Below are positions 28,897 to 39,093 of a DNA stretch of 64,000 nt, one piece after another. Both the position numbers and the translations under genes were made by a program. The stretch is from an uncultured Pseudomonadota bacterium (GTDB lineage: Bacteria > Pseudomonadota > Alphaproteobacteria > UBA9219), in NCBI GenBank assembly GCA_903919315.1, contig CAIXHP010000020.1, positions 1 to 64,000 of the forward strand. Direction: 5' to 3'. Below the pieces are notes generated by a model that was given only the letters and a program-made list of their open reading frames with translations, was not told where the DNA came from and did not search any database. Every line of letters begins with the position of its first letter. Position 1 is the stretch's first letter.

Positions 28897-30444
28897 TTGA
28901 CTGAAACCAAATCTCTCACCGACACGGCCCTTGATCGTCTGCGCAAGCTTGGCGAGGGGAACGGGCTGACGGCGGATTCCCTACAACTGATCGACAAAAA
29001 CGAAGCCGTTTACACCCTTCGCGCCCATATCCGCTTGGTCCCGAAGTTCGACACGCAAGCGCGAAGCTATCCCGGCCCGGCCAAAGGCAAAAACCTACGC
29101 ACTCAACCGACCTTTGCCGCGATGGAGGCCGAGGCGGCGAAACTCAAACAGGCGTTTCTGGAGTCGAAGGACTGGCTAAGCGCGGCGCAAAAGGAGATTC
29201 AGGACACTCCCGGCCACGGCTGGGGCTTGGATGGGGCCAAAGTCACGCTGCCCGGCCAAAGTTACACATTGGCGGCCACCGAAAACTGCCCCACCTGTCG
29301 CGGCAATCAATTGGTTACCTGCACCCAGTGCTTCGGCGAACGCTACGTCGTGTGCGTGCAATGCCACGGCAAGGGGCAAGAGGTTTGCTACAACTGCTTT
29401 GGGCGCGGCGAGGATCCCGTCAACCCGCAACAACCCTGCCCCATCTGTCGCGGGACGAGGTTAGCGCCGTGCCGCTACTGTCAGGCGACCGGAAAACTGC
29501 CCTGCCCCACTTGTCAGGCCAAAGGCGGCACGCCCTGCCCTCAGTGTCAGGGCACAGGCCGCCTCACGCAGGAAATCGTCGTGGATGGCCATGCGGAAGT
29601 CGAGTTCCGTCTTGGCGAAGGCAAAGACCTGCCGAGCGGACTGCTACGCGCCATCGAACGCCTCGGCATCGACAAAATGGCGAACGGACATGCCGACATT
29701 GCTTTGCTGCCTCCGGATCCCAACGAGCCGCAGCCCAATCCGCACCTGCAAAGCCTGAGCGCCAGCCTCCCCTATGCCGAGATGAAACTTCGGATTCTCG
29801 GACGCGCGGCGCTGGTGTCGTCGTTTGGGAAAAAGGGACTGATGTCGGGGCTTCCGGCCTTTCTCGACGAGTCGCTGCGCCCGTGGCGCGAGCATCTCGC
29901 GCGCGCCGCCAAGGGAACCGAGCCGCTGGACAAGGCGCTCGAAGCGCGCGCTCTGCGTGAGGCTCTGGCGCTGGAGCTAGAGGGCAAAGGCGATCCCAAG
30001 GCGCTGCGGCGGCTTTACCCCATCGGACTCTCGCCCGATGCCGCCAAGGACATCTTGCGCCAAACAAGTCTGGCCGTGCGGCATATCACCGTTCTGGCGC
30101 GCGGGACGGCAGCCGCGCTCAGCGTTATGTGCGCCGCCGGTTTGTTTGCCGCGCTGTTCCTGACTCCGTGGCGCGCCCAACTGGTGCAAATGGTGGAGTC
30201 GTCCAACCTTATCGCCGCGTTCGACCTGTTGTTGCCGCTCGGTGTGTTGGGGCTGAGCTGGTTCGGCCTGACGCACGCCACCCGATGGACTCTGCGACGG
30301 CGCTATCCGCGCACCAATGTCGCGCTAGGGCAAAAAATCGGATGGATAGGGTATAGTGCGCTTACCGTTATTCTGTTGAGCTACGCGGTCGTCCTCGCTA
30401 TGGCTCCGGCCAAACCGGCGTGGTTGCTGCGCTTGCTGGGATAG
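28897..30444 (+). CDS. Membrane protein with DnaJ-like CXXCXGXG zinc-finger repeats
   Basis: The protein has no J domain. Residues about 131-220 hold eight CXXC units (CPTC, CTQC, CVQC, CYNC, CPIC, CRYC, CPTC, CPQC), most followed by G-X-G or G-type turns as in the DnaJ cysteine-rich domain, which has four. After a soluble middle part there are about three hydrophobic segments near residues 400-420, 437-455 and 478-500, so the zinc region is probably anchored at the membrane. The start is a TTG with weak RBS. The role may be thiol-disulfide or substrate handling by analogy with DnaJ; this is inference. Confidence 0.8.
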   Translation: MTETKSLTDTALDRLRKLGEGNGLTADSLQLIDKNEAVYTLRAHIRLVPKFDTQARSYPGPAKGKNLRTQPTFAAMEAEAAKLKQAFLESKDWLSAAQKEIQDTPGHGWGLDGAKVTLPGQSYTLAATENCPTCRGNQLVTCTQCFGERYVVCVQCHGKGQEVCYNCFGRGEDPVNPQQPCPICRGTRLAPCRYCQATGKLPCPTCQAKGGTPCPQCQGTGRLTQEIVVDGHAEVEFRLGEGKDLPSGLLRAIERLGIDKMANGHADIALLPPDPNEPQPNPHLQSLSASLPYAEMKLRILGRAALVSSFGKKGLMSGLPAFLDESLRPWREHLARAAKGTEPLDKALEARALREALALELEGKGDPKALRRLYPIGLSPDAAKDILRQTSLAVRHITVLARGTAAALSVMCAAGLFAALFLTPWRAQLVQMVESSNLIAAFDLLLPLGVLGLSWFGLTHATRWTLRRRYPRTNVALGQKIGWIGYSALTVILLSYAVVLAMAPAKPAWLLRLLG

Positions 30445-30457
30445 ACGGCGCTGGCGG

Positions 30458-31219
30458 TTACGCCGCCGCCCCGTTCTCCACCGCGCGGCGGTAAAAATCG
30501 GCCAGTCTTTGGCGGGCGGGGGGCAGTTCGTCCGTTTGCGCGGGCTGCATGCGGCTGTGCGCGTGGGCGAAGACGTGGCGGGCGAGAAAATGGCCAGTCA
30601 AGTCTAGCCCTTGCAGAACATCTTCCGCCGTCCATGTACCGGAGCCGAGCAGAAACGCGGGCAGCGTCAACAACCGGTTGCGATAAGGCTGCGCCGCGCC
30701 GATTGAAACCGCGCGGCCCGTGCGTGGGCTGACATGCGACAGATTTTCGGATTCACCGCTGACAGCGCAACGGCTGAGATCAAGGCCATAACCGAGCGCC
30801 TTGAGCAACCCCAACTCCCACTTCACATACAACGGCCCCCAAAGGTCGGCATCCGACAAGCTGAACAAGGCGCTCAATCCCGCGTAGACTCCCGGCATCG
30901 GCTGGCGCTCCGGCAAGGCGGCCTCCGTCACCGCACAAGCGGCAGCCATGATGTTAAGAACTTCGGGATGATCCAGCCACGGCGCGGCATGGGCCGTCAC
31001 GACTTCCAGCGTATAGGTGCCAAGGTGATCGAGCAGCCGCGCGCGCCATGCGGCTTGCACATGATTGCCGGGCTGCAAGGAAACCTGACCGCGTCGCCCC
31101 TGCCCGCCCGGCACCATTCCGGCATGGCAGCCATGCTCGGCGGTCAACAGCGTGACAATCGCCGCCGTCTCGCCGTGCGGACGCGCCGAAAGCAGAATCG
31201 CTTCATCCATCCATTCCAT
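30458..31219 (-). CDS. recO: DNA repair protein RecO
   Basis: RecO helps RecR load RecA on SSB-coated gaps in the RecF pathway. The 253 residues start with an OB-fold (MDEAILLSARPHGETAAIVTLLTAEHG) followed by a helical domain with the family pattern SLSDADLWGPLYVKWELGLLKALGYGLDLSRCAVSG, split here. The single Cys in that segment suggests the zinc site is not complete, as in many proteobacteria. It is convergent with the zinc-finger gene 13 bases away. Confidence 0.92.
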   Translation of the reverse strand: MEWMDEAILLSARPHGETAAIVTLLTAEHGCHAGMVPGGQGRRGQVSLQPGNHVQAAWRARLLDHLGTYTLEVVTAHAAPWLDHPEVLNIMAAACAVTEAALPERQPMPGVYAGLSALFSLSDADLWGPLYVKWELGLLKALGYGLDLSRCAVSGESENLSHVSPRTGRAVSIGAAQPYRNRLLTLPAFLLGSGTWTAEDVLQGLDLTGHFLARHVFAHAHSRMQPAQTDELPPARQRLADFYRRAVENGAAA

Positions 31220-31273
31220 AGCGCGAGTTTAGACGAAACCCAGCCACCTTGACCAGACGCGCGTTCCGGCGCG

Positions 31274-33403
31274 TCAGATGCGGCTTACGATTCGGCTGGC
31301 GGGAAGGGTGATGGTTATGATCGTCCCCTGTCCGACATGGCTTTCCAAATCGAGTTCGCCGTCATGCAATTCGACGAGCGCCCGCGTCAGCGGCAGTCCG
31401 AGGCCTGTTCCCTGATTTTTTCGGCTGAGCGCGCTTTCGATCTGGCCAAAGGGTGCCATCGCCACGGGGATGTCCTCAGGAGCCATACCAATTCCTGTAT
31501 CTTCAACCTCGATCACCATGCGTCCGGCTTCGTCCATGCCCGCCGTGAGCGTGACGCTGCCGCCTTCGGGTGTGAATTTGATGGCGTTGGTGAGAAGATT
31601 CGTCAGAATCTGCTTGATGGCGCGTTCTTCGCCGCGCAGGGACGGCAGGTCGTGCGGCACCTTAACGTTCAGATGCAGCTTGCCCATCTTGGCGCGCGCC
31701 ATCACAAGGCGGATGACCGACTGCACGACATGCTCGACATCGATCACGCTTTCCGCCAGCACGCGCTTTCCGGCTTCGATCTTCGACATATCGAGAATAT
31801 CGTTGATCAGCGACAAAAGCAGCGCACCGCTATCGTAAATATCCTGCGCGTATTCGACATATTGCGCCTGCCCCACCGGGCCGAACATCTGACCTTTGAT
31901 GATTTCCGAAAAGCCGATGATGGCGTTGAGCGGCGTACGCAACTCATGGCTCATGTTGGCCAGAAATTCGGATTTGCTGCGGTTGGCGAGGTCCGCTTGC
32001 TCCTTCGCGGTCACCAGCCCCATTTCGGCGATGCGCCGCTCGGTCACATCGTACATCGTGCATTCAAAGTGCAGCAGGTTGCCTTCGGCATCGCGCACGG
32101 CGTGGCCGCTCATGTTCACCCAAACGGTGCGGCCCAATTTGGTGTAAAGCTCGGCTTCGTACTCGCGCTGGCTGACGATCAGCAAGCGGTCGAACCAATC
32201 GCGCCGCAGCCGTGGATCAACGAACAGCTGCCCATGCAAATCAGGCTGAACCAACAAGAGTTCCTGCGGACTGTCGTATTCCAAGATCTGCGCCATGGCG
32301 CGGTTGGTGTTCAACCACTCGCCGGAGGCGGCGATTTGGCTAATGCCGATGCCCGCGTTTTCGAATATAGCGCGGTACTTTTGTTCGCTGTCGCGCAAAG
32401 CCCGCGCCATGCGCTCCTCGTCGCTGATCTTGCGACTGAGATCGTCGTTGGCACGCCGCAGGGACAGGGTCATATCCGCGATTTCCCTGCCGCGCAGACG
32501 CGCTATGCGCAGGTACGCGACCAGAACCCAGACCAACAGAACGCCTCCGCCCAGAATGATATAGGGCAAGGACATGATCAGGATCGTGTCGCGGCGCGGT
32601 TCGCTGGCAAAGCTGATCAGCCAGACACAGTCTTCCAGCAACACCTTCTCCTGCGCCTCGCGGGGCGCAAAGAACCCTGATGCCGTGTTCGCTAAAACAA
32701 GAAACGGCAACGCGGGCGATTTTGGCGCGTTCTTGTTAACAAGACTGCGCTCTTCCGTCACCGACATCTGCGTCAATTCGCCGATCGACCAGAGATTATA
32801 GAAACCCGCCATAAGGCGCGACATCGGTGTGAAACCTACAACGACCCCGGTTTCTCCCTTTTGACCGTGAACGGGACGCACAATCGCCAGCCATTGATTG
32901 TCCGGCTGCCGCGCATGCCCCAACACAGCCGAGGCGGGCTGCCCGCTTGAACTGCCATAGCGAACAAGATCGTTAAGCCCCGACAGGTCATCAAGCGCCA
33001 ATTCCGGTGTCGAGCGGCCCCCGAGATAGAGCATCAGTTTTTTATCCAGCGTTCCGTCGTCCATCGGTGTCAAAAAATAGAGATAGGCGACCGTGCTGAA
33101 CCCACGGCTTGTCGTGGCGACGAAGTGTTGCAGCGCTTCGGGCGTGACCCCCGGATCGATGGGCAGCATGCCCGCGACCGAAGTCACAAGATACTGATCT
33201 TGGCTGACTTGCGTTTGGAGGCGGCCTATCGTCTGCTCGACCGATTGCTGCAACTGCTGCGTGAGAAAACTCCCTACCTGAGCGCGCACCAGAAAGAATT
33301 GCACCAAGACAACCGAAAGCCCCGCCAGCGTCACGAGAGCAAGAAACCTCTTCGTCGTGCCCGCGAGCGGAAACAAGTTGAGATGGTCTGGTTTCTTCGT
33401 CAT
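31274..33403 (-). CDS. PAS-domain sensor histidine kinase
   Basis: From Met at 33403 the protein has 709 residues. An N-terminal helix (about 15-35) is followed by a periplasmic sensor resembling a CHASE domain (to about 275) and a second membrane helix. Then come a PAS domain with PAC (about 340-460), a HisKA domain with phospho-acceptor [15 protein letters not shown], and an HATPase domain with [17 protein letters not shown] and [14 protein letters not shown]. No receiver domain or adjacent regulator is present, so its partner is unknown. Start choice is uncertain: no strong ribosome binding site precedes any of the candidate starts, and the track extends to a GTG at 33544. Confidence 0.87.
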   Translation of the reverse strand: MTKKPDHLNLFPLAGTTKRFLALVTLAGLSVVLVQFFLVRAQVGSFLTQQLQQSVEQTIGRLQTQVSQDQYLVTSVAGMLPIDPGVTPEALQHFVATTSRGFSTVAYLYFLTPMDDGTLDKKLMLYLGGRSTPELALDDLSGLNDLVRYGSSSGQPASAVLGHARQPDNQWLAIVRPVHGQKGETGVVVGFTPMSRLMAGFYNLWSIGELTQMSVTEERSLVNKNAPKSPALPFLVLANTASGFFAPREAQEKVLLEDCVWLISFASEPRRDTILIMSLPYIILGGGVLLVWVLVAYLRIARLRGREIADMTLSLRRANDDLSRKISDEERMARALRDSEQKYRAIFENAGIGISQIAASGEWLNTNRAMAQILEYDSPQELLLVQPDLHGQLFVDPRLRRDWFDRLLIVSQREYEAELYTKLGRTVWVNMSGHAVRDAEGNLLHFECTMYDVTERRIAEMGLVTAKEQADLANRSKSEFLANMSHELRTPLNAIIGFSEIIKGQMFGPVGQAQYVEYAQDIYDSGALLLSLINDILDMSKIEAGKRVLAESVIDVEHVVQSVIRLVMARAKMGKLHLNVKVPHDLPSLRGEERAIKQILTNLLTNAIKFTPEGGSVTLTAGMDEAGRMVIEVEDTGIGMAPEDIPVAMAPFGQIESALSRKNQGTGLGLPLTRALVELHDGELDLESHVGQGTIITITLPASRIVSRI

Positions 33404-33556
33404 ACGGTCGCAGTCCCGAACACGGCTCACCGGAGGCGCTCCGATGTCACGCACAGACGGTTCTCGTAGCATTCCGGTCGCTAAAATCGGGTTAATCTTC
33501 GGGAAAGCCGGAGTAAAACGATCCTCCACGGCATAAAAACACACAATAACAATTAT

Positions 33557-34405
33557 TTAATTGTGGGTTCCTGACGAGATAGCGCCCTGCTGGGGCCTAT
33601 CATTCTTCCATCCATGCAAAAACAACATGTCAAAAGTAGCTTTGATTCCCCCCTCCCCGCCCGAATAACGCGCCTCATACAGACGGGCTGCTCCGCGCAG
33701 AATACGGCGGCGGGTGAAGTGTTTGGGCCTTTGAGCGTGGGCGTTGGTTTCGCCCATGCCACGCAAGTCGAGCAAGAGAGATTTCGTGTCGGCATATTCC
33801 ATTATCACCCGCTCCTGATCCGCCACCGGCAAATGGAACCCGGCGCGTAGCAAAAGGCGACTGGCGGTTTGCAACTCAATCGTGGGCGCGAGGCGCGGAC
33901 TGACCCCGCCCGTAACGTTGATCTCGGCTTCCATCAGGCAATCACGCAATTCATACAGCGTCGCGCCGCCCAACAGCGCCGCCAGAAACAGCCCCCCCGG
34001 CCGCAGCGACTGACGGATCTGCGCCAAGGCTCCGGGCAAATCGTTGACCCAATGCAGGCTGAGGTTGCTAACGATCAGATCAAAGCTCTCGGCGGCAAAG
34101 GGCAGTCCTTCTTCGTCGGCGACGACAGCCAGAGCGGAGGCCTGCCGCGCCATTCCGATCGACATGTCCGCCGCAACGACGAAAGGAACGCCGTGCGTCG
34201 TCAATCGCGAAGCCATGCCGCCAGTGTGTGCCCCCAAATCCAGCGCCGTCCCGAATGCCCGTTTTACATCCCGAAGGCGTTCGGCTAAAGCCTCGCCGGA
34301 CTCGTCAAACAAAGGGCGATGCGCCGCAAAGCCGCGCGCGGCGCGGTCGCGCTGGCGGCGCACTTGCGAACGGTCAAAGACGAGTATTTGGCTGGAATCG
34401 GACAT
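33557..34405 (-). CDS. BioC/NDUFAF5-like SAM-dependent methyltransferase
   Basis: The 282-residue protein shows FDRSQVRRQRDRAA at the N-terminus, motif I ALDLGAHTGGMASRL, then FDLIVSNLSLHWVNDLP, a pattern shared by BioC and the mitochondrial complex I assembly factor NDUFAF5. In alphaproteobacteria this gene is usually found next to comF and grxC, as here, divergent from comF with only 17 bases between starts. A direct function is not established; NDUFAF5 relatives modify an arginine of a complex I subunit. The ATG at 34405 replaces the longer tracked start. Confidence 0.85.
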   Translation of the reverse strand: MSDSSQILVFDRSQVRRQRDRAARGFAAHRPLFDESGEALAERLRDVKRAFGTALDLGAHTGGMASRLTTHGVPFVVAADMSIGMARQASALAVVADEEGLPFAAESFDLIVSNLSLHWVNDLPGALAQIRQSLRPGGLFLAALLGGATLYELRDCLMEAEINVTGGVSPRLAPTIELQTASRLLLRAGFHLPVADQERVIMEYADTKSLLLDLRGMGETNAHAQRPKHFTRRRILRGAARLYEARYSGGEGGIKATFDMLFLHGWKNDRPQQGAISSGTHN

Positions 34406-34422
34406 GAGGCTACTATGCCTCC

Positions 34423-35178
34423 ATGTCTCTTGCCCCACCAGCCCCCGCCCGCCGCGCCAGCCTGTTTGAACGGGCGCTGGATTTTCTGCTTCCCCCCCTC
34501 TGCCTCAAATGCGACACGCCGGTGGGCGGTGACCAAACGCTATGCCCGGACTGCTGGAAGGCCATCCACTTTATCACCGCCCCCTACTGCGCCCGATGCG
34601 GCACGCCGTTTGATATGCCGGTGGACGCGGGAACCCTCTGCGGCGCTTGTTTCGAGGAGCCGCCGGTCTTCGCGATGGCGCGTTCGGCCATGGTCTATGA
34701 CGATGCCAGCAAACCCCTTGTGCTAAGCTTCAAACACGGCGATCGGCTGCATTATGTTCAAGCGCTGGCCGCGTGGATGCTCCGCACGGGAACGGAAATC
34801 TGGACTAAACCCGACATCGTGATCGTGCCTGTGCCGCTTCATCGCTGGCGGCTGTTCCGCCGCCGCTACAATCAGGCCGCCTTGCTGGCCCAAGAGTTGG
34901 GGCGACAGACCGGCCTTCCCACCAGCGTCGATGTTTTGCACCGTATCCGCGCCACGCCGACGCAAGGGCATTTAAACCGGCAGCAACGCCGCCAGAACAT
35001 CGCCGGAGCCTTTCAGGTCATGCGCCGCGCTGCGGTTGCGGGCAAAGTCGTCGTCCTCGTCGACGATGTGATGACCACAGGCGCAACCGTCAACGAATGC
35101 GCCCGAGTCCTTTGCGCTGCAGGCGCAACCGAAGTGCATATCTTAACGCTGGCGCGTCCCAAAAAGGATCAAAGCTGA
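34423..35178 (+). CDS. comF: ComF family phosphoribosyltransferase-like protein
   Basis: ComF proteins have a zinc-finger N-terminus and a phosphoribosyltransferase fold. Cys pairs are visible in CLKC, CPDC, CARCG and CGAC (about 27-75), followed by SFKHGDRLHY and the PRPP-binding loop VVLVDDVMTTGAT near residue 210. In competent bacteria ComF acts in DNA uptake or processing; in alphaproteobacteria the role is unproven. Its TGA overlaps the grxC ATG by one base. Confidence 0.93.
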   Translation: MSLAPPAPARRASLFERALDFLLPPLCLKCDTPVGGDQTLCPDCWKAIHFITAPYCARCGTPFDMPVDAGTLCGACFEEPPVFAMARSAMVYDDASKPLVLSFKHGDRLHYVQALAAWMLRTGTEIWTKPDIVIVPVPLHRWRLFRRRYNQAALLAQELGRQTGLPTSVDVLHRIRATPTQGHLNRQQRRQNIAGAFQVMRRAAVAGKVVVLVDDVMTTGATVNECARVLCAAGATEVHILTLARPKKDQS

Positions 35179-35441
35179 TGACCGCCCCCCACGTTACCGT
35201 CTATTCCGGCCCCAACTGTCCCTATTGCCTCCGCGCCAAGCTGTTGCTGCAGAAAAAGGGCATCGTCTTCGAAACATTCGACGTACGAGCCGACACGGCG
35301 CGATTTGCCGAAATGCTGCAGCGCTCAGAAGGCCGTAAGACCATCCCGCAAATCTTCATCAACGGCCAACACATCGGCGGCTGCGACGACCTGTATGCGC
35401 TTGAGGCCGAGGGAAAGCTGGATATTCTGTTAGCGTTGTAA
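35178..35441 (+). CDS. grxC: Glutaredoxin 3
   Basis: This glutathione-dependent dithiol oxidoreductase has its active site CPYC at residues 14-17, the cis-Pro segment TIPQIFINGQHIGGCDDL, and an 87-residue thioredoxin fold typical of GrxC. The true start is at 35178, in TGATG overlap with comF; the tracked ORF begins 27 codons early in another frame of comF. Confidence 0.95.
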   Translation: MTAPHVTVYSGPNCPYCLRAKLLLQKKGIVFETFDVRADTARFAEMLQRSEGRKTIPQIFINGQHIGGCDDLYALEAEGKLDILLAL

Positions 35442-35458
35442 CGAATCCAAACCACACA

Positions 35459-36349
35459 TCACGCAGGCACCACCAAAGGCTTCCGCGCCTGATTGGCGAT
35501 GTAGAGGCCCGATGCGATAATGACAGCCGCGCCAACCATCAGATGCCAATCGGGAATATCGCTCCAGATCAGGTAGCCCATTAAGGCTCCCGTGATAATT
35601 TGCGAATAGTTGAAAGGGGTCACCATCGCCATGGGGGCATGCTTGATCGCCGCCGAGACCAACAACCAACCCGTCGCCGAGGTGAGGCCCAGCGCGACGA
35701 TGGTCAGCCACCCCGTCCACTGCATCGGCTCATAGAGCCATAGGCAGATGGGCAGTAAAACGATGCTGCGCGCAAATTGGGGAATGAACGCAAGGCTCAC
35801 GCTGCTCGCGCCGCGCGAAGACAGCCGCGTCATCAGAACAAAGGCCACATTCAGCAACAGAAAGAACGGCAAGGCGATATAGCCTGCCGCAGCGCCACCG
35901 TGCAGATCAATCCCCGCAGGATTAACCGCCAACAGAACGCCCAAAAATCCCGCCACAATCGCCAATCCATGTTTCCATGAAATCAACTCGCCCATGAACA
36001 GCGCCGCGCCCAGCGAAACCAGCATGGGCGACAGAAAAATCCCCACATAAACCGTCGTCAACGGCAAATGCGTAAAGGCCATAACATTGGCGAAGGAACT
36101 CATCAGATAAACGGCAAAGCGCATCGCTTCGATACGAAAATGCTTCGGCGCGAGTTCGCGTCTTTGCCCGCGCAGGGCGCAAACCAGAAAAATCGTCCCC
36201 GCGCTGAACAGACTGGAGAAACCAAGAATCTGCACAAGCGGCACATGCGCCTGCCCCGCCAGCTTGCTGCAACAATCCGTCAACACCCAAACCGTATAAC
36301 CCAAAACGGCATAGGCGACCGCGCGCAAGTGAGAAATCTTTTGTGTCAT
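35459..36349 (-). CDS. EamA/DMT-family transporter
   Basis: The protein has ten predicted hydrophobic helices in two EamA repeats of about 130 residues each, as in drug/metabolite exporters. The ends of the repeats are recognisable in PLTTVYVGIFLSPMLVSLGAALFMGE and PFNYSQIITGALMGYLIWSD (shortened). The substrate cannot be inferred. Its ATG overlaps the stop of the GGDEF gene by four bases. Confidence 0.9.
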   Translation of the reverse strand: MTQKISHLRAVAYAVLGYTVWVLTDCCSKLAGQAHVPLVQILGFSSLFSAGTIFLVCALRGQRRELAPKHFRIEAMRFAVYLMSSFANVMAFTHLPLTTVYVGIFLSPMLVSLGAALFMGELISWKHGLAIVAGFLGVLLAVNPAGIDLHGGAAAGYIALPFFLLLNVAFVLMTRLSSRGASSVSLAFIPQFARSIVLLPICLWLYEPMQWTGWLTIVALGLTSATGWLLVSAAIKHAPMAMVTPFNYSQIITGALMGYLIWSDIPDWHLMVGAAVIIASGLYIANQARKPLVVPA

Positions 36350-37656
36350 TCTATGCTTTCAACCCGGTTACGACCGCTCCGCTTGGCGCCGAACATCGCC
36401 TCGTCGGCACGGAGAAGAATATCATCGACGGAATTGTCCGATTCCGCCATTTGCGCCACGCCGACGCTGACCGTGCAGGGCACCGCCGCCTTAACAGTGA
36501 CGATGGGGCGTTCGGCAATATGCTGGCACAAGCGGTCGGCGACTTCGACCGCCGCCGCCTGTTCGGTTTCGGGCAACAGAACAGCGAATTCTTCGCCGCC
36601 CAGCCGCCCCATGATGTCCGACTGACGCAGACTTTCCAGAGCTGCCTTCACCACGCCCTGAAGCACAGCATCGCCCGCCGCATGCCCCAAGGTATCGTTG
36701 ATAGGCTTGAAGTGGTCAAGATCGATCATCATCACCGACAAGGCGCGGCCAAAACGCCGCGCGCGCCGCATTTCCTGCTCCGCCTGTTCGAGGAAATGGC
36801 GGCGGTTGCTGATACCCGTCAAGACATCGACGTTGGCTTGATGAAACAGCTCCTGCTCCAGCTGCTTGCGCTGGGAAATGTCGTTAAGCGCCACGAGAAT
36901 CGCCGGTTCGCCGCCGTAATCCAGCAAAATAGCGGCCACTTCGGCGGTAAATATCCGGCCCTGCGCCGTACGCATGTTGACTTCGACCTCGCGGATGTCC
37001 GGAACGGTGTCAAGCAACATCCTCAGGTTGGCACGGTCTTGCGGGTCAATAAAGAAGTCGATGGAGCGGCTGCGCAACAACGGCCCGGTGCTTTGCTGGA
37101 ACAGCAGGCAGGTCTTGCGGTTGACGAACAGGAATTTTCCGTCATCGCGCCGCACGATATAGATCGGCACCGGTAGAATTTCGAGCATGGCCCGCAAGCG
37201 CTGTTCGCTGTCGAGCATCGAATTTTCGGCGATCATATAGTCGGTGATGTCAAAGGCGTTGACCTGCACCGCCGCCGCGCCGTGCCAGTCGAGGACGCGC
37301 ATGGTGATCGACAGCCATATCTCGCGCCCGTCCTTGCGCACGCCACGCAAGCGCAGCGCTGGCGGCATTTCGCCGCCTCGGATCAGATCGTCATAGTCCG
37401 CTTCCGCCTGCGCCCAAAGTTCAGCAGGAAGCAACGGTCGGATCAAAGGCAGCGCGAGAATCTCCTCCGGCGAGTCATAACCGAACAACCGCGCAAAGGC
37501 GGCGTTGGCGTAGAGCGGGCGAAAATTGGCGTGGACGAGAATGCCCTGCACGGCATGGTCGACCATGTCCTTATAGTCCGGCGCTTCCACGTCCGCCGAC
37601 CGCCGCGATTGATGACGACGCGCCGGGGCTGACGCATGATCCGAGGCCTTTTTCAT
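36346..37656 (-). CDS. PAS-PAS-GGDEF diguanylate cyclase
   Basis: The enzyme makes cyclic di-GMP from two GTP. Two PAS domains (about 30-140 and 150-265) precede a GGDEF domain whose active site is written GRLGGEEFAVLLPE. An RQSD inhibitory I-site lies five residues upstream, so product feedback is expected. No membrane segment is seen, so the protein is likely cytoplasmic and senses through PAS. It overlaps the EamA gene, which follows. Confidence 0.93.
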   Translation of the reverse strand: MKKASDHASAPARRHQSRRSADVEAPDYKDMVDHAVQGILVHANFRPLYANAAFARLFGYDSPEEILALPLIRPLLPAELWAQAEADYDDLIRGGEMPPALRLRGVRKDGREIWLSITMRVLDWHGAAAVQVNAFDITDYMIAENSMLDSEQRLRAMLEILPVPIYIVRRDDGKFLFVNRKTCLLFQQSTGPLLRSRSIDFFIDPQDRANLRMLLDTVPDIREVEVNMRTAQGRIFTAEVAAILLDYGGEPAILVALNDISQRKQLEQELFHQANVDVLTGISNRRHFLEQAEQEMRRARRFGRALSVMMIDLDHFKPINDTLGHAAGDAVLQGVVKAALESLRQSDIMGRLGGEEFAVLLPETEQAAAVEVADRLCQHIAERPIVTVKAAVPCTVSVGVAQMAESDNSVDDILLRADEAMFGAKRSGRNRVESIE

Positions 37657-37725
37657 GCGCCCAATTCTACTCCGCCAGCCCCCGCGAACCAGCGGAAAGT
37701 GGCGGCCTGCCCATCAAGGTTTGAC

Positions 37726-38052
37726 TTAGATGTTTTCTTGCAACCAAGCCTGCAGCGCTTGTTTCGGTACCGCGCCGATCTTGGTCGCGGCGAGTTGGCC
37801 GTCCTTGAACAGCATCAGGGTCGGAATGCTGCGCACGCCGAACTTGCTCGGCGACAAGGGGTTGTCGTCGATGTTCACCTTGGCGATGGTCACCTTGCCC
37901 GTCATTTCAGCGGCCAGATCCTCCAGCGACGGCCCGATCATCTTGCACGGCCCGCACCACTCCGCCCAGAAATCCACGAGAACCGGGCCAGTGGCCTTCA
38001 GCACCTCGTCTTCAAACGTCGCGTCGGTAACGGCTTTTGTGTTCTGCCCCAT
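37726..38052 (-). CDS. trxA: Thioredoxin 1
   Basis: The 108-residue protein has the classical WCGPC active site, with the surrounding strand VLVDFWAE, and the cis-Pro loop [10 protein letters not shown] chose ATG 38052, with AAGGAG eight bases upstream, over the longer tracked start. It is flanked by the diguanylate cyclase on the same strand and dapB divergently. Confidence 0.96.
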   Translation of the reverse strand: MGQNTKAVTDATFEDEVLKATGPVLVDFWAEWCGPCKMIGPSLEDLAAEMTGKVTIAKVNIDDNPLSPSKFGVRSIPTLMLFKDGQLAATKIGAVPKQALQAWLQENI

Positions 38053-38220
38053 ACGGAATCTCCTTGGGTGTGAAATCGTGTGTCTCTTATTTAGGCATAA
38101 CATAGCCTTATATCAAGGGTTTGGCAAAAATAGACCTCAGACGGCCCGATTTTTGGATTGGCGAGGCACGGGAAAGCTGCGACCATAGACGGATTCCAAC
38201 GCTTTTTCAGGGACAACACG

Positions 38221-38949
38221 ATGACTGCGCTCCGTATTGGCATTATTGGCTACGCTGGCCGCATGGGACAAGCGATTGGCCACGCCGTTTCAACCCACCC
38301 GCGCGCGACGCTGGCCGGAGGCGTGGTGATCGAGACGCCGCCTGAGCCGATCCACGGCGAACCGATGATTACGAACGATGCCGAGAAACTGTTCCCACGC
38401 TGCGACGTGATGATCGACTTTTCCTCTCCGGCCGCTACACCGGACTATGCCCGCATGGCCGCTCGGCATGGGGTTCCCTTTATGTCCGGCACCACGGGAT
38501 TGAGCGACAAGGACAAGGACGCTCTTTCTGAGGTGGCGCGGCACATCCCCTTGCTCTATGCGGCCAACACCAGTCTATCGCTCGTGGTGATGAAACAACT
38601 GACCACGCTGGCGGCCCGGCTGCTGCGCGATGACGACTATGACATCACGATCCTCGACCGGCACCACCGCCTGAAGAAAGACGCGCCCTCCGGCACGGCC
38701 AAGAGCCTCGCCGAGGCGGTAACGGCAGGCAACGGCGGCCATAAGGAGCCTTCGCTCGCAGCTTTTCGCGCCGGATTCATCGTCGGCGAGCACGAAGTCA
38801 GCTTTGTCGGAGAAGGCGAAACCATCACCCTCACCCACACCGTCACCGACCGCGCCATCTTCGCCCGCGGTGCGCTTCAAGCCGCCCTCTGGTTGCATGG
38901 CCGCGAGCCGGGGTTGTATGGCATGAATGACGTTTTGGGGATTGATTAA
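38221..38949 (+). CDS. dapB: 4-hydroxy-tetrahydrodipicolinate reductase
   Basis: DapB reduces the DapA product with NAD(P)H in the lysine/diaminopimelate pathway. The nucleotide-binding motif IIGYAGRMGQAI lies near residue 8, the catalytic region is DRHHRLKKDAPSGTA near 150, and the C-terminal domain ends in GLYGMNDVLGI. The ATG at 38221 follows AGGGA by eight bases. The product is 242 residues. About 144 bases follow without a gene; a GGGCG/CGCCC hairpin at about 38968-38989 could be a weak terminator. Confidence 0.96.
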   Translation: MTALRIGIIGYAGRMGQAIGHAVSTHPRATLAGGVVIETPPEPIHGEPMITNDAEKLFPRCDVMIDFSSPAATPDYARMAARHGVPFMSGTTGLSDKDKDALSEVARHIPLLYAANTSLSLVVMKQLTTLAARLLRDDDYDITILDRHHRLKKDAPSGTAKSLAEAVTAGNGGHKEPSLAAFRAGFIVGEHEVSFVGEGETITLTHTVTDRAIFARGALQAALWLHGREPGLYGMNDVLGID

Positions 38950-39093
38950 GCAAGATCATGACCTTTGGGCGTAAAGGGCCGCCCGTTTAACCTATTCTCC
39001 GTCAAATTTTCGCCCGAAAAGTCTATGAAAGTAATTGCATGAAGCGGTACAATGCCGTTGCTGATTTTATGATCAATTCCGTCGGAGAGTTAT

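Noticed and set aside
31337-32680. Plus-strand ORF of 447 residues
   Set aside because: It is antisense to the PAS histidine kinase and has a shadow-like composition.
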